Assembly (NCBI RefSeq): GCF_000154785.2
Contig: NC_015730.1
Span: 4,441,212-4,505,211 of the forward strand
DNA: 64,000 bases
Source of the DNA: Roseobacter litoralis Och 149
GTDB taxonomy: Bacteria > Pseudomonadota > Alphaproteobacteria > Rhodobacterales > Rhodobacteraceae
Reading direction: 5' to 3'
The notes under the pieces were generated by a model that was not told where the DNA came from, searched no databases, and saw nothing but the letters and a program-made list of their open reading frames with translations. A program made the translations under genes and the position numbers. Below are positions 35,761 through 45,254 of the stretch, one piece after another; the first letter of the stretch is position 1; each line of letters begins with the position of its first letter.

Positions 35761-36998
35761 CACTGGCTCCTTACCACGAAACTTCACAGTGCAGGATTTG
35801 TCGCTGTGGCGATCTGGCACCCGTGATCGATCTTGGGCTTCAGGCGCTGACAGGTCGCTTTCCGGCAGTAGGTGAGCCTGACCCTGCATCAGCGCCACTG
35901 GAACTCGTCCGGTGCAAGGACTGCGGGCTTGTGCAGTTGCTGCATTCTGTTGATGTCGGTGAAATGTTCAGTGACGCATACGGCTATCGCTCGGGCATAA
36001 ATGCAACCATGACAGATCATCTGTCAGGCATTTCGGGGCAAATTTCGGAACGTGCGGGGCTGGGACAGGGCGATATCGCATTGGACATTGGTTGCAATGA
36101 CGGCACCCTTCTCAAAAGCTATCCTGTCGAGGGCATAAAGCGATTGGGAATTGACCCCGTGGCCGAGAATTTCCGCGCCTTCTATTCCGATGACATTGAA
36201 GTGCACACGGCGTTTTTTAATGCGGACACCTTTCATGCTGCATCTCTGGGACAAAAAGCGCGCGCCATCACGTCGATTTCCATGTTCTACGACTTGGAGG
36301 ACCCGGGCGCTTTTGTCGGTGATATTGCAGGGGTTTTAGCACAGGACGGCATCTGGGTATTGGAGCAAAGCTACCTGCCGACCATGCTGGAGGCAAATTC
36401 CTACGATACGATCTGCCATGAACATCTGGAATATTATGCGCTGGCACAGATCGACCAGCTGGTTTCGGAGAAAACGCTCCGTATCTTTGATGTCAGTCTG
36501 AACGATATCAATGGCGGAAGCTTCCAGATCTGGGTCTGCCATCAAGACGCAAACTACAAAAACAACGAAGCCTCCCTGTCGGCGTTGCGCAACCGTGAGA
36601 GCCAACTTGGCCTGTCGACCGATGCACCCTTTGCAGCGTTTCGCGAACGTGTCGCACAGAACAACGCCAAGCTGAAAGCCTTCATCGAAGAGGTCGTGGC
36701 CGATGGCAAGAAAGTCTATGTCTACGGCGCATCGACCAAAGGCAATGTGCTGCTGCAGTACCTTGACCTTGGATGCGATTTGCTCAGCGGATGTGCTGAG
36801 AAAAATCCAATTAAATTTGGGCGCCGCACACCGGGCACAGGTATTCCCATTGTCCCAGAAGCCGAAGCCCGCGCTGCGGCGGATTACTTTCTCGTTCTGC
36901 CCTGGCATTTCCGGGATGAATTCATTGCGCGCGAAAGTGAGTTCCTTGAAAACGGCGGTACGCTGATTTTTCCATTGCCGACCTTCGAGATCGTTTGA
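35754..36998 (+). CDS. Zinc-binding sugar C-methyltransferase-like SAM methyltransferase
   Basis: A 414-residue, three-domain protein of the NovU/TylC3 type. The N-terminal zinc-ribbon has paired cysteines (CRICRCGDL at 12-20, CKDCGLVQLL near 55). The SAM-binding core is ALDIGCNDGTLLKSY near 110, with a CHEHLEYYAL motif near 220. The C-terminal domain carries VYVYGASTKGNVLLQYL near 320. Related enzymes methylate a carbon of TDP/GDP-4-keto-deoxy sugars, which would fit the Gmd product. It shares one base with the following formyltransferase (TGATG), so translation is coupled. The exact substrate is unproven. Confidence 0.83.
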   Translation: MVTLAPYHETSQCRICRCGDLAPVIDLGLQALTGRFPAVGEPDPASAPLELVRCKDCGLVQLLHSVDVGEMFSDAYGYRSGINATMTDHLSGISGQISERAGLGQGDIALDIGCNDGTLLKSYPVEGIKRLGIDPVAENFRAFYSDDIEVHTAFFNADTFHAASLGQKARAITSISMFYDLEDPGAFVGDIAGVLAQDGIWVLEQSYLPTMLEANSYDTICHEHLEYYALAQIDQLVSEKTLRIFDVSLNDINGGSFQIWVCHQDANYKNNEASLSALRNRESQLGLSTDAPFAAFRERVAQNNAKLKAFIEEVVADGKKVYVYGASTKGNVLLQYLDLGCDLLSGCAEKNPIKFGRRTPGTGIPIVPEAEARAAADYFLVLPWHFRDEFIARESEFLENGGTLIFPLPTFEIV

Positions 36999-37780
36999 TG
37001 GATAAACAAGTTGAAGAGAACAAACTCAGGCGAGTGCGCCGTATTCTCTTTTGCGGGCATGACAATCGCGGGTCACTCTATCTGTTCAACGGTGTTCGTC
37101 AGGCTTATCCAGATGTCGATTGTGCTGTAATCATCAACGAGGGTATTTATTACCGCAAGTCATTCCTTTCCTCCGTTTGGAAGTTACTACGCGAAAGCAG
37201 CATCCTATTTTGCGCTGTACGCGCCATGGAAATGTACAGTTATCGTTGGAAGGGCCACACCCTTGAGGCGCAACTTGAAGCGGAGGCCATTCCCTTTACC
37301 AAGTCGGATGACATCAACGGAGATGATGCGGTTGCCTTCGCGCGTGAATTTGCACCTGACCTATTGGTCTCTTTGTATACGATGCACATCTACAAAAAAC
37401 CGATACTAGACGTCCCAAAGATCGCAGCAATCAACAGTCATCCTGCCATTCTGCCCGACTACCGGGGCCTCGAGGTTTTCTTTTGGGCAATGGCCAACGG
37501 TGATGAACGGATTGGATCAAGTGTCTTTTATCTGACAGAGCGGGTGGATGACGGTTTGGTGCTTCAGGAACAATGGGTTCCCATAGCAGCCGACGACAGC
37601 ATGCACGATGTTTATGATGCCATCACAGAAAGTGCAGCAGAGTTGTTTATGCGCGCTATTGCCGATATTGACGGGGAAACAGTAAAAACACGCAAACCGG
37701 CTGGGCTGGGCACGTATTATCCGATGCCCACGCGCGCGGCTGTGCGGGCCTTTCGCAGGCGGGGTCGAAGGTTCTTTTAG
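36998..37780 (+). CDS. Amino-sugar N-formyltransferase (WbkC-like)
   Basis: Transfers a formyl group from N10-formyl-tetrahydrofolate to an amino sugar, probably GDP-perosamine. A 260-residue single-domain protein with the formyltransferase core: VSLYTMHIYKKPILD, then NSHPAILPDYRG with catalytic Asn146 and His148, then the metal/THF loop SSVFYLTERVDDGLVLQ. The start ATG overlaps the upstream stop. The size matches sugar formyltransferases such as Brucella WbkC rather than methionyl-tRNA formyltransferase (over 300 residues). It lies directly before the perosamine-synthase-like gene (12 bp), which gives the substrate prediction. Confidence 0.8.
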   Translation: MDKQVEENKLRRVRRILFCGHDNRGSLYLFNGVRQAYPDVDCAVIINEGIYYRKSFLSSVWKLLRESSILFCAVRAMEMYSYRWKGHTLEAQLEAEAIPFTKSDDINGDDAVAFAREFAPDLLVSLYTMHIYKKPILDVPKIAAINSHPAILPDYRGLEVFFWAMANGDERIGSSVFYLTERVDDGLVLQEQWVPIAADDSMHDVYDAITESAAELFMRAIADIDGETVKTRKPAGLGTYYPMPTRAAVRAFRRRGRRFF

Positions 37781-37792
37781 GGCTGATCTTAT

Positions 37793-38920
37793 ATGACACA
37801 TTCCTTTCTTCCGTGGGCAAAGCCCAATCTGCTTGGCAACGAGAAAGCCATGCTGATCGACGCGTTGGAATCTTCATGGATTTCGGGCGGCCCTTATGTC
37901 GAGCGGTTGGAGCGCGAACTGGCCGAAGCAATGTATATCGATCACGCGCTTGCAGTCTCAAATGGCACCACGGCTCTTGAACTGGCTCTGCGCGGCCTTG
38001 GCATAGGGCAGGGCGACGAGGTCATTGTGCCTGGTTTCACCTTTGTTGCCGCTGCAAATATGGTTGTGGCAGTTGGTGCGACACCTGTCGCCTGCGATGT
38101 TGATCCGGAAACATGGCTTCTTGACGCCTCCAAGATCGCACCCCTGTGCGGTCCGCGCACCAAAGCAGTCTTGCCGGTGCATCTATACGGCAACGTGGCC
38201 GACATGGATGCAATTTGCGAAAGTGCGGGTTCACTTGGTCTGGCCGTCATAGAGGACACGGCAGAGGCTACCTTTTCGCGCTACAAAAACCGCTTTGCCG
38301 GCACGTTGGGCGATGTAGGTACCTTTTCCATGCATGCGACCAAGACGATCACAACCGGCGAAGGCGGGCTGGTGGTCACGCATGACGACGCACTTGCCGC
38401 GGATATGCGCAAGCTGCGTGATCATGGGATGAACCCGACAAAACGATACTGGCATGATGTTGCAGGTCACAACTTCAGACTGACAAACTTGCAGGCGTCT
38501 CTTGGCTGTGCCCAGCTTGAAAAACTTGATGAGATACTAGCCGATCGGAGGCGTATCCATGCCAGCTATCGTGCCCGCCTTAAGGGTGTCGAGGGTATCC
38601 GCCTGCAGCGCTTCAATGCTGAAGTCGACCCAGTTCTGTGGGCAATGACAGTACAGTTGACGGATACGCGTGATCTGGAGACGGTGCGCGCACGCCGCGA
38701 TACCATCATGGCCGGTATGGCCGAGCAAGGCATCGAGACCCGGCCCGGATTTTATGCGCTCAGCATGATGTCGCAGTATGAGTGCCTACCCTCGCCGCAT
38801 GCCATGCATGTCAGTGCCAGCATTATCTCTCCCCCGACTTTTCCCGGACTAACGGACGCTGAAATAGACAGAGTTTGCGACAGGCTGATCCACTGTCTGA
38901 ACGCAACGAAGCAAGGATAG
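37793..38920 (+). CDS. DegT-family aminotransferase, GDP-perosamine synthase-like
   Basis: PLP-dependent 4-aminotransferase, 375 residues. SNGTTALELALRGLG is at 56-70, GFTFVAAANMVVAVGATPV at 81-99, IEDTAEATFSRYK with the PLP Asp near 155, and the Schiff-base Lys184 in MHATKTITTGEGG. The E(G/A)(G/L) segment and overall length fit Per/RfbE enzymes that convert GDP-4-keto-6-deoxymannose to GDP-perosamine. Gmd is present in the same locus, and the formyltransferase sits immediately upstream. QdtB/FdtB-type 3-aminotransferases are alternatives. Confidence 0.8.
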   Translation: MTHSFLPWAKPNLLGNEKAMLIDALESSWISGGPYVERLERELAEAMYIDHALAVSNGTTALELALRGLGIGQGDEVIVPGFTFVAAANMVVAVGATPVACDVDPETWLLDASKIAPLCGPRTKAVLPVHLYGNVADMDAICESAGSLGLAVIEDTAEATFSRYKNRFAGTLGDVGTFSMHATKTITTGEGGLVVTHDDALAADMRKLRDHGMNPTKRYWHDVAGHNFRLTNLQASLGCAQLEKLDEILADRRRIHASYRARLKGVEGIRLQRFNAEVDPVLWAMTVQLTDTRDLETVRARRDTIMAGMAEQGIETRPGFYALSMMSQYECLPSPHAMHVSASIISPPTFPGLTDAEIDRVCDRLIHCLNATKQG

Positions 38921-38924
38921 ACCA

Positions 38925-39722
38925 GTGATATTCAAAGATGACTTTCTGCGCCGCTACATTGAACTGGTGCCGACAGCGCTGGCTTTTGAGCGTGCAATGG
39001 AGTGCGATATTCTGAGCGAACATGAATTTGAGCAGCCAATGCTTGATCTTGGTTGTGGAGATGGCATTTTCGCGCATATTCTTTTTCATGAAAAAATCGA
39101 AACCGGCATTGATCTGGATCCAGAAGAAATCGCCCGCGCAGAGCAGATGAACGCATACGCGGAACTTCTGGCCTGTCCTGGAGACAATATCCCCAAACCA
39201 GATGGAGCCTACAAGACGATACTGTCGAATTCTGTTCTGGAACACATCCCGGACCTTGTGCCAGTTTTGAAAGAGGCCCATCGGCTTTTGGCGCCGGGTG
39301 GTCGTTTTTACATCACAATCCCTACGGACCGTTTGGAACACAATACAGCGCCCGCCCGACTCCTGCGCGCCCTTGGGCTGAACGGTTTGGAGGAACGTTA
39401 TGCTAAATTTCACAATTCATTCTGGCGTCACCACCATGCCCATTCATTGGACGGGTGGCGGTCAATGTTCACCGAAGCGGGACTGGAAGTCATCGAAGAA
39501 CGGCCCTATGCATCACCAAATTTCTCGACATTTTACGATATGTTGATCGTTTTTGCCGGGCCGTCGCTTGTGGCAAAAAAAACGGTCGGCCGTTGGTTGT
39601 TTTTCCCCAGGCTTCGCAAACTCTATGCGGGCTTGATATTCGTACTGGTTGGCGGGTTTTATTCCCGGCTCAAAACTGGTGAAGGCAGTTCACTCGTTTT
39701 TTATACACTGACCCGCTCATAA
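38925..39722 (+). CDS. Class I SAM-dependent methyltransferase
   Basis: A 265-residue methyltransferase starting at GTG 38925, four bases after the aminotransferase stop, with AAGGA upstream. SAM motif I is MLDLGCGDGIFAHILF near residue 40. Motif IV/post-I regions follow (TILSNSVLEHIPDL, HRLLAPGGRFYITIPTD). A hydrophobic C-terminal stretch (LYAGLIFVLVGGFYSRL) may bind the membrane or glycolipid. It is the last gene of the gmd-to-methyltransferase run. Probably methylates a sugar hydroxyl or amino group of the glycan; target unknown. Confidence 0.78.
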   Translation: MIFKDDFLRRYIELVPTALAFERAMECDILSEHEFEQPMLDLGCGDGIFAHILFHEKIETGIDLDPEEIARAEQMNAYAELLACPGDNIPKPDGAYKTILSNSVLEHIPDLVPVLKEAHRLLAPGGRFYITIPTDRLEHNTAPARLLRALGLNGLEERYAKFHNSFWRHHHAHSLDGWRSMFTEAGLEVIEERPYASPNFSTFYDMLIVFAGPSLVAKKTVGRWLFFPRLRKLYAGLIFVLVGGFYSRLKTGEGSSLVFYTLTRS

Positions 39723-39798
39723 CGAGGTTGCTGAACAAGTTTCGCTTAACCCGAAGATTTCTCTACGCTCTCAGGCCACTTAAACCGGTTTTATCACA

Positions 39799-40151
39799 TG
39801 GACCTGTCGCGGTTTGATGCCGCTCCTTTGATAGCATTTACTGCAACAAAGGAGATTGACTATGGGACTGAAACGGACGGACGAATTCCGCTAGGATGCG
39901 GTGCGTATTGCGCTGACGAGTGGGCTTACGCGTAAGCAGGTGGCTAATGATCTTGGTGTCGGAATGTCGACGCTGAAAAAGTGGATCACGGCGCACCGAG
40001 ACACAGACTTGGTTTCGAAAGAGGATTTAGAGCTCGCCAAAGAGAATGATCGACTTCGACGTGAAGTCCTGCCCCTCAAGAAGGAGAGGGAAATCTTAAA
40101 AAAGGCCACCCAGTTCTTCGCGGGCCTAAAGCAATGAGGTTTAGGTTCATT
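39799..40151 (+). mobile_element. IS3-family insertion sequence, copy 2, truncated
   Basis: Starts with the same terminal repeat as copy 1 (TGGACCTGTCGCGGTTTGAT) and runs through orfA into the first six codons of orfB (MRFRFI). There it ends abruptly against unrelated sequence. Deletion of the rest joined it to a damaged methyltransferase gene. Confidence 0.8.
39862..40137 (+). pseudogene. IS3-family OrfA with early stop codon
   Basis: Close relative of the OrfA at 11466-11741: MGLKRTDEFR, then TAG at codon 11 (39892-39894) where copy 1 has CAA, then DAVRIALTSGLTRKQVANDL to the leucine-rich end. The frame is otherwise intact. A downstream re-start is possible but would lack part of the HTH. 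Together with the missing orfB, this copy is dead. Confidence 0.85.
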
Positions 40152-40917
40152 GCCCCCAAAGATCCGTTCGCCGCGCGCAGCAAAATGGACATCGCCTACA
40201 CAAGTGGCCTGCACCGGGATCTTTATACGCCTGTCCGGAGTAATATGCCGGAGCAGAACGAACACCTCGGGAATGCCTTTCTGGAACGCTATCCGCAGTT
40301 TGAGCCGCTCCGCGCAGAGTGGTTGGCGTCACGCCCTTGTCTCACGGGCTACCCAAGATTGCCTATGATGCCATTTCCTATCTGAATGAGAAGGTCCGGC
40401 CTGATTTCAAGGTTTTTGAATGGGGCATGGGGGGGCAACGGTTTTCTGGAGCACGCGTGTGCGCGAGATCATTTCTGTAGAACACGATACAGAATGGTTT
40501 GGCCTGGCCTCCAAAGCCATTACCGCGCTGGGTGAGGGGCAGACACAGCCTACTTTGAAACTTTGCGTGCCTGACCCCGCAGAGGCCCCGGCCTATGCCT
40601 CGGGCCGACAAGAATATTCCGCCCAGTCCCTCGAAACTTACGTCAAGGCCATTGACGATTTTCCAACGGCTTACTTTGATCTGGTGGTTGTGGATGGCCG
40701 CGCCCGCATGGCCTGCCTGCGTAAGAGCGTCGAACGTGTCGCTCCTGGCGGGGTGGTCTTGCTCGACAACTCGGACTACGCAAGGTATCAGGCAGAACTG
40801 GAGCGTATCTGGGCCGAATACCAGCAAACGTTTGAACGTCAGGATTTTCTGTCGCCTACCCCGTTTGCCGCGAACATAGGCAGCCAGATTACCATTTTCA
40901 CACGAAAAGCGATGTGA
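40152..40917 (+). pseudogene. Methyltransferase-like gene with N-terminal loss and two frameshifts
   Basis: Coding potential continues across three frames: EQNEHLGNAFLERYPQFEPL (to about 40345), then HGLPKIAYDAISYLNEKVRP and DFKVFEWGMGG (to about 40434), then ATVFWSTRVREIISVEHDTE to the stop at 40917. The last part has a Rossmann-like methyltransferase pattern (VISVEHD, FDLVVVDGRARMACL, GGVVLLDNSD). The second shift falls in a run of seven G bases; one more G would restore the frame. The 5' end was replaced by IS3 copy 2. Sequencing error or phase variation at the G-run cannot be excluded. Confidence 0.7.
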
Positions 40918-41076
40918 CCCATCCCGCCGTGATACGCTCTGTGCGGTGCGCAACTGTGCTAGGGTTGCACGGGTTTGGACAACCCGCTAGGTCAATGGTG
41001 TAACGTTTCTGCCTGATCCAGCGGCCATATCCAAGCTTTTGCATGGTTGGTTCCAGACACTAAGGAAAATGACGCC

Positions 41077-42198
41077 TTGAGAAAAGTAATGTTGGTGTTT
41101 GGCACCCGGCCAGAAGCAATCAAGATGGCCCCTGTGGTAAAGGCCTTGCAGGAGGATCCCGGCACGCAGACCTGCGTTTGTGTCACGGGCCAACATCGTG
41201 AAATGCTCGATCAGGTGCTGGATGTCTTTTCCATCGTGCCGGATCACAACCTGCGCATCATGAAATCAGGGCAAACGCTTTTTGATATTTCCGCGGGCAT
41301 TCTGACAGGTCTTCAGGCTGTCGTGGCGGAGGAAAAACCCGACGTCATCCTGGTGCATGGGGATACGACGACGACCCTTGCAGCCTCAGTGGTGGCCTAT
41401 TACAGCGACATCCCCCTTGGTCATGTCGAGGCGGGATTGCGGACCGGCAATCTGCGCTCTCCCTGGCCCGAAGAAGGAAACAGGCGCGTCGCAGGGGCGC
41501 TCGCGCGCTGGCATTTTGCCTCGACCGAAAGCGCGCGACAAAACCTGCTGCGCGAGAATGTACCGGATACCAACATCCTTGTGACCGGTAATACAGTCAT
41601 CGATGCGCTGCTTATGGCGCAGGAGATTCTGGAGACGGACGAGACCATCCGCCAAAGCACAGAACAAAAGCTCAGCGGCATTGACCCGGGTAAAGAAATT
41701 CTGCTTGTGACAGGGCACAGGCGCGAAAGCTTTGGCGGAGGGTTCGAGCGGATTTGCGCAGCATTGGGTCAGATCGCCTCTGATTTTCCCGATTTGCAAA
41801 TTGTCTACCCTGTGCACCTCAACCCGAATGTGCGGCAACCGGTGTTCGATCTGTTGGGCGCGCGCAGCAACATCCGCCTGATGGAACCGCTGGACTATCT
41901 GCCCTTTGTTCGTTTGATGGCGCGCTCCAAAATAATTCTGACGGACTCAGGCGGGATTCAGGAAGAGGCGCCCTCGCTCGGCAAACCGGTTCTTGTGATG
42001 CGCGACACAACCGAGCGGCCCGAGGCGATAGAGGCAGGGACCGCGCGGCTTGTTGGAACAGACCCGGAAATGATTGTCAGTACCACATCAGAGCTTTTGC
42101 AGAATGCGACTGCCTATGAGACGATGAGTACCGCCCACAACCCCTATGGGGATGGCAAGGCGTCTGAACGAATAGTAGGGTTCATGAACAATGAATGA
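41077..42198 (+). CDS. wecB: UDP-N-acetylglucosamine 2-epimerase (non-hydrolysing)
   Basis: Interconverts UDP-GlcNAc and UDP-ManNAc. About 373 residues. [18 protein letters not shown] is at the N-terminus, [12 protein letters not shown] near 40, [13 protein letters not shown] near 88, EAGLRTGN near 110 and the late [20 protein letters not shown]. All substrate-binding residues typical of WecB are present. The likely start is TTG 41077 with AAGGA at 41062-41066; ATG 41089 is an alternative. It overlaps wecC by 8 bp. A truncated cousin lies at 14223. Confidence 0.92.
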   Translation: MRKVMLVFGTRPEAIKMAPVVKALQEDPGTQTCVCVTGQHREMLDQVLDVFSIVPDHNLRIMKSGQTLFDISAGILTGLQAVVAEEKPDVILVHGDTTTTLAASVVAYYSDIPLGHVEAGLRTGNLRSPWPEEGNRRVAGALARWHFASTESARQNLLRENVPDTNILVTGNTVIDALLMAQEILETDETIRQSTEQKLSGIDPGKEILLVTGHRRESFGGGFERICAALGQIASDFPDLQIVYPVHLNPNVRQPVFDLLGARSNIRLMEPLDYLPFVRLMARSKIILTDSGGIQEEAPSLGKPVLVMRDTTERPEAIEAGTARLVGTDPEMIVSTTSELLQNATAYETMSTAHNPYGDGKASERIVGFMNNE

Positions 42199-43429
42199 GA
42201 CGCAGTTTTCTCGGATCTCCGTTGTCGGGCTTGGGTATATTGGCCTTCCCACGGCCGCGATCCTGGCGTCGCGCAAGGTTGAGGTTATTGGTGTAGACGT
42301 CAAACCGTCAGTTGTGGAAACGGTTAACCGCGGGGAGGTCCAGATCTACGAGCCGGATCTGGATATCGTGGTGCGCAGCGTCGTGTCGGAGGGCTACTTG
42401 CGGGCGACGCTTACCCCTGAGCCTGCAGATGCTTTTCTGATCGCTGTCCCCACGCCTTTCGTCGGGGAAAGCAAAGAACCCGATCTTGCCTGGGTGGAGG
42501 CAGCCTGCCGGTCAATCGCACCCGTGCTGGCGGCGGGAAATCTGGTTATTCTGGAAAGTACTTGCCCCGTGGGGGCCACGGAAAAAGTGGGCAACTGGAT
42601 TGCCGAAGAACGCCCCGATCTGATTTTGCCGCATACGGATCCCGAAAATTGCACGCTTCATCTTGCGCATTGCCCGGAACGGGTTCTGCCCGGGCAGGTT
42701 TTGCGTGAACTGGTTTCCAATGATCGCATCGTTGCAGGCTTCACTGATACCTGTACGCAGATGGCTATCGATCTCTACCGGATTTTCGTACAAGGCCAAT
42801 GCGTCAGGACCACGCCGCGCACAGCGGAACTGGCCAAGCTGACAGAGAACAGTTTTCGGGATGTGAACATCGCCTTTGCGAATGAACTGTCCCTGATCTG
42901 CGACCGGTTGGATGTGGATGTGAGTGAGCTGATCGCTTTGGCGAATTTGCATCCGCGGGTGAATATCCTGCAGCCGGGGCCTGGTGTCGGCGGTCACTGC
43001 ATTGCGGTTGATCCATGGTTCATCGTTGCCAGCGCCCCACAGGAGGCACAGATTATCCGCACGGCGCGTCAGGTGAATGATGGCAAGCCCGAATGGGTGT
43101 TGCGCAAGATCATGGCGGCAGTGGCGGCGCACGAAGGACCAAGCCCGATGACGGTGGCTTGCTACGGGATCGCGTTCAAGCCGAATATCGACGATATGCG
43201 CGAAAGCCCGTCGCTGCATATCGTCAAAGAACTGTTGGATCGCCATAACGGCCCTATCCTGATCGTCGAGCCGAACATCAAGGCGTTGCCCGAAAGCCTG
43301 AGTTCTGCTGACCTGGTGACTTTGGACAAGGCTCGCGAAGGGGCGGACCTGCACGTGGTGCTGGTGGCGCACGAGCCCTTCAAGACGTGGGATTTCGCCC
43401 CGCCTACCCTCTATTTTACCTCACTTTAA
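42191..43429 (+). CDS. wecC: UDP-N-acetyl-D-mannosamine dehydrogenase
   Basis: Oxidises UDP-ManNAc to UDP-ManNAcA, giving an acidic building block. 412 residues. The NAD domain has [20 protein letters not shown] (10-29), the central domain carries [17 protein letters not shown] and the catalytic cysteine in [15 protein letters not shown], and the C-terminal UDP domain begins [18 protein letters not shown]. Translation is coupled to wecB by an 8-bp overlap. The C-terminal domain aligns with the relic at 13839 but is clearly a different sequence. Confidence 0.93.
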   Translation: MNETQFSRISVVGLGYIGLPTAAILASRKVEVIGVDVKPSVVETVNRGEVQIYEPDLDIVVRSVVSEGYLRATLTPEPADAFLIAVPTPFVGESKEPDLAWVEAACRSIAPVLAAGNLVILESTCPVGATEKVGNWIAEERPDLILPHTDPENCTLHLAHCPERVLPGQVLRELVSNDRIVAGFTDTCTQMAIDLYRIFVQGQCVRTTPRTAELAKLTENSFRDVNIAFANELSLICDRLDVDVSELIALANLHPRVNILQPGPGVGGHCIAVDPWFIVASAPQEAQIIRTARQVNDGKPEWVLRKIMAAVAAHEGPSPMTVACYGIAFKPNIDDMRESPSLHIVKELLDRHNGPILIVEPNIKALPESLSSADLVTLDKAREGADLHVVLVAHEPFKTWDFAPPTLYFTSL

Positions 43430-43463
43430 TCAGCGGTACAGAAATGACCGAGCCTGCGAGCCC

Positions 43464-45254
43464 TTGATGCAGTCAACCACCCCTTCAGATACCATGCAGG
43501 TCAGCGCTGAGCTTTTGGCGTTTTTATCTGCCATCTACGAGGCTTATATCGCCGCAAAATGGCGCCCGGATGGTCCGCTGCATAAGCGCCTGCTGCGGCG
43601 CGCTTTCATTCTGATTGCGACAAGAAAGCTGCGCAAGCTGGTCCGTCGCGCGCATCACCTGGCCAAAAAGATAGCATCCGCAGATGATCTTGCAGCGCTG
43701 ATTGAAGACACGTTTCTGGAACACCGTGTTCTGCGCTCTCCTGTACTGCTGCGACCTGATTATCCGCGACTGGCAGAGACAATTCTCCACATCGGAAAAG
43801 ACATCACCTTAAACCGGAAAAACCCCGAAACAGGGTCTGTTGGCGCCCTTCTTCAAATCTGTGGGTGCGATCCCGCTCAGCTGATTGAGACTTATGACAG
43901 GCCAAGTATCCGCGGGGTCCTTTCGGACGCTCACCGTATCATGCTGGGCATGGATGGTTTGGAAGTGCGCAACCTGTTGGCGCACAGTGAACTGCCGACC
44001 AAAGCAGTGCGTGGCCGTACTATTGCATATGTGGCGGCGATGACTTTGCCATACCAAACCAACGGGTATTGCAGCCGTACTGAAGGGGTTGCGTTGGCGT
44101 ATCAAGCTAATGGTTTTTCTGTTGAAGTTATCAGCAAGCCCGGTTTTCCGCTAAATGTAGCGGGGAATAAAAAGCTGACTTATCCTTCGGAGGCAGAGAC
44201 ATATAACGGCGTTACGTATCACCGTATATTATCGCCTTTAATGACCAGTCGGGAATTCTGTGCATATGCTGAAAAGGCAGCGGAAGCTCTATTGCAAAAA
44301 ATACAAAAATTACAGGCTGGACACGTAATTGCCGCGTCTGACTACAGAAACAGCTTGCCTGCTCTTATTGCCGCGCGTCGTTTGGGATTGCCTTTCACCT
44401 ATGAATTGCGTGGTATGTGGGAGATTACCTGGGCATCTGAAAATTCTGGGTATCAAAACACGCGACAGTTCCATGTGGCACAGGAACTAGAAACTTTCGT
44501 TTGTCGTCATGCTGACACTGTTCTAACCCTTACCCAAGGCATGAAGGACAACCTTGTTAGCCGCGGAGTTGACGCTGGAAAGATTGCTTTGATGCCAAAC
44601 GGGGTCAGTCCTGAGATGCTCGAGATCCTGCCACGAGATGAAGCGCTCGCCAGTTCCCTTGGCCTTTCGCAGGACACTGTTGTCATTGGCTATGCGGGGG
44701 CGTTCAAGGAATACGAGGGGCTGCAAGATCTCGCCGCTGCCACAGCCCAACTGGCGCAGCAGGGGCTCGACGTCATGTTGCTGATCCTTGGCGCTGAAAA
44801 ACCGGATTTTCTTGGTGCTACACCGATCACAGATGAAATTCGGGAGGCTTTCGATCAAACCGGCCAGCGTCAGCGGTTGCTCATAACCGGGCGCGTGCCT
44901 TTTGAGGACATGCCGCGCTATTATTCTGTGATGGACATTTGTCCGGTCACACGGCGGAGCTATGATGTCACTGAGCTGGTCTCACCGATCAAACCCGTCG
45001 AAGCCATGGCACAGTGCAAGGCGGTTGTATTATCGGATGTAGAAGCCCTGAAATTCTTTAGCCAGAACGAGACGACCGCTCTTTTATTTCGCAAGGGTGA
45101 TGTGGATCATCTGGCCGAGCAACTGGCGCGTTTTGTTCAGGATAAGGACCTGCGTGAAAGTTTTGGTCACAAAGGGCGCCATTTTGTCGAAACGGATCTG
45201 CAATGGTCCAGCATCTGCGCGCGCGCGGCAAAGCATATCGGACTTGCTTCATGA
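43464..45254 (+). CDS. Family 4-type glycosyltransferase with helical N-terminal extension
   Basis: A 596-residue GT-B enzyme. Residues 1-185 are a helix-rich extension of unknown role. The glycosyltransferase part starts at about 190 (IAYVAAMTLPYQTNGYCSRT), continues through YELRGMWEIT and TLTQGMKDNLVSRGVDAGKI, and contains the GT4 nucleotide-sugar region PNGVSPEML near 385, GYAGAFKEYEGL near 417 and VSPIKPVEAMAQCKAVVLSD near 510 with its acidic E. The middle (about 44100-44520) is visibly more AT-rich than its ends, hinting at mosaic origin. It is 34 bp after wecC, so possibly it transfers ManNAcA. Confidence 0.82.
   Translation: MMQSTTPSDTMQVSAELLAFLSAIYEAYIAAKWRPDGPLHKRLLRRAFILIATRKLRKLVRRAHHLAKKIASADDLAALIEDTFLEHRVLRSPVLLRPDYPRLAETILHIGKDITLNRKNPETGSVGALLQICGCDPAQLIETYDRPSIRGVLSDAHRIMLGMDGLEVRNLLAHSELPTKAVRGRTIAYVAAMTLPYQTNGYCSRTEGVALAYQANGFSVEVISKPGFPLNVAGNKKLTYPSEAETYNGVTYHRILSPLMTSREFCAYAEKAAEALLQKIQKLQAGHVIAASDYRNSLPALIAARRLGLPFTYELRGMWEITWASENSGYQNTRQFHVAQELETFVCRHADTVLTLTQGMKDNLVSRGVDAGKIALMPNGVSPEMLEILPRDEALASSLGLSQDTVVIGYAGAFKEYEGLQDLAAATAQLAQQGLDVMLLILGAEKPDFLGATPITDEIREAFDQTGQRQRLLITGRVPFEDMPRYYSVMDICPVTRRSYDVTELVSPIKPVEAMAQCKAVVLSDVEALKFFSQNETTALLFRKGDVDHLAEQLARFVQDKDLRESFGHKGRHFVETDLQWSSICARAAKHIGLAS

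Noticed and set aside
42512-43372. Long minus-strand open frame opposite wecC
   Set aside because: Mirror-frame artefact of a high-GC gene. Low-complexity His/Arg-rich composition and no family features.
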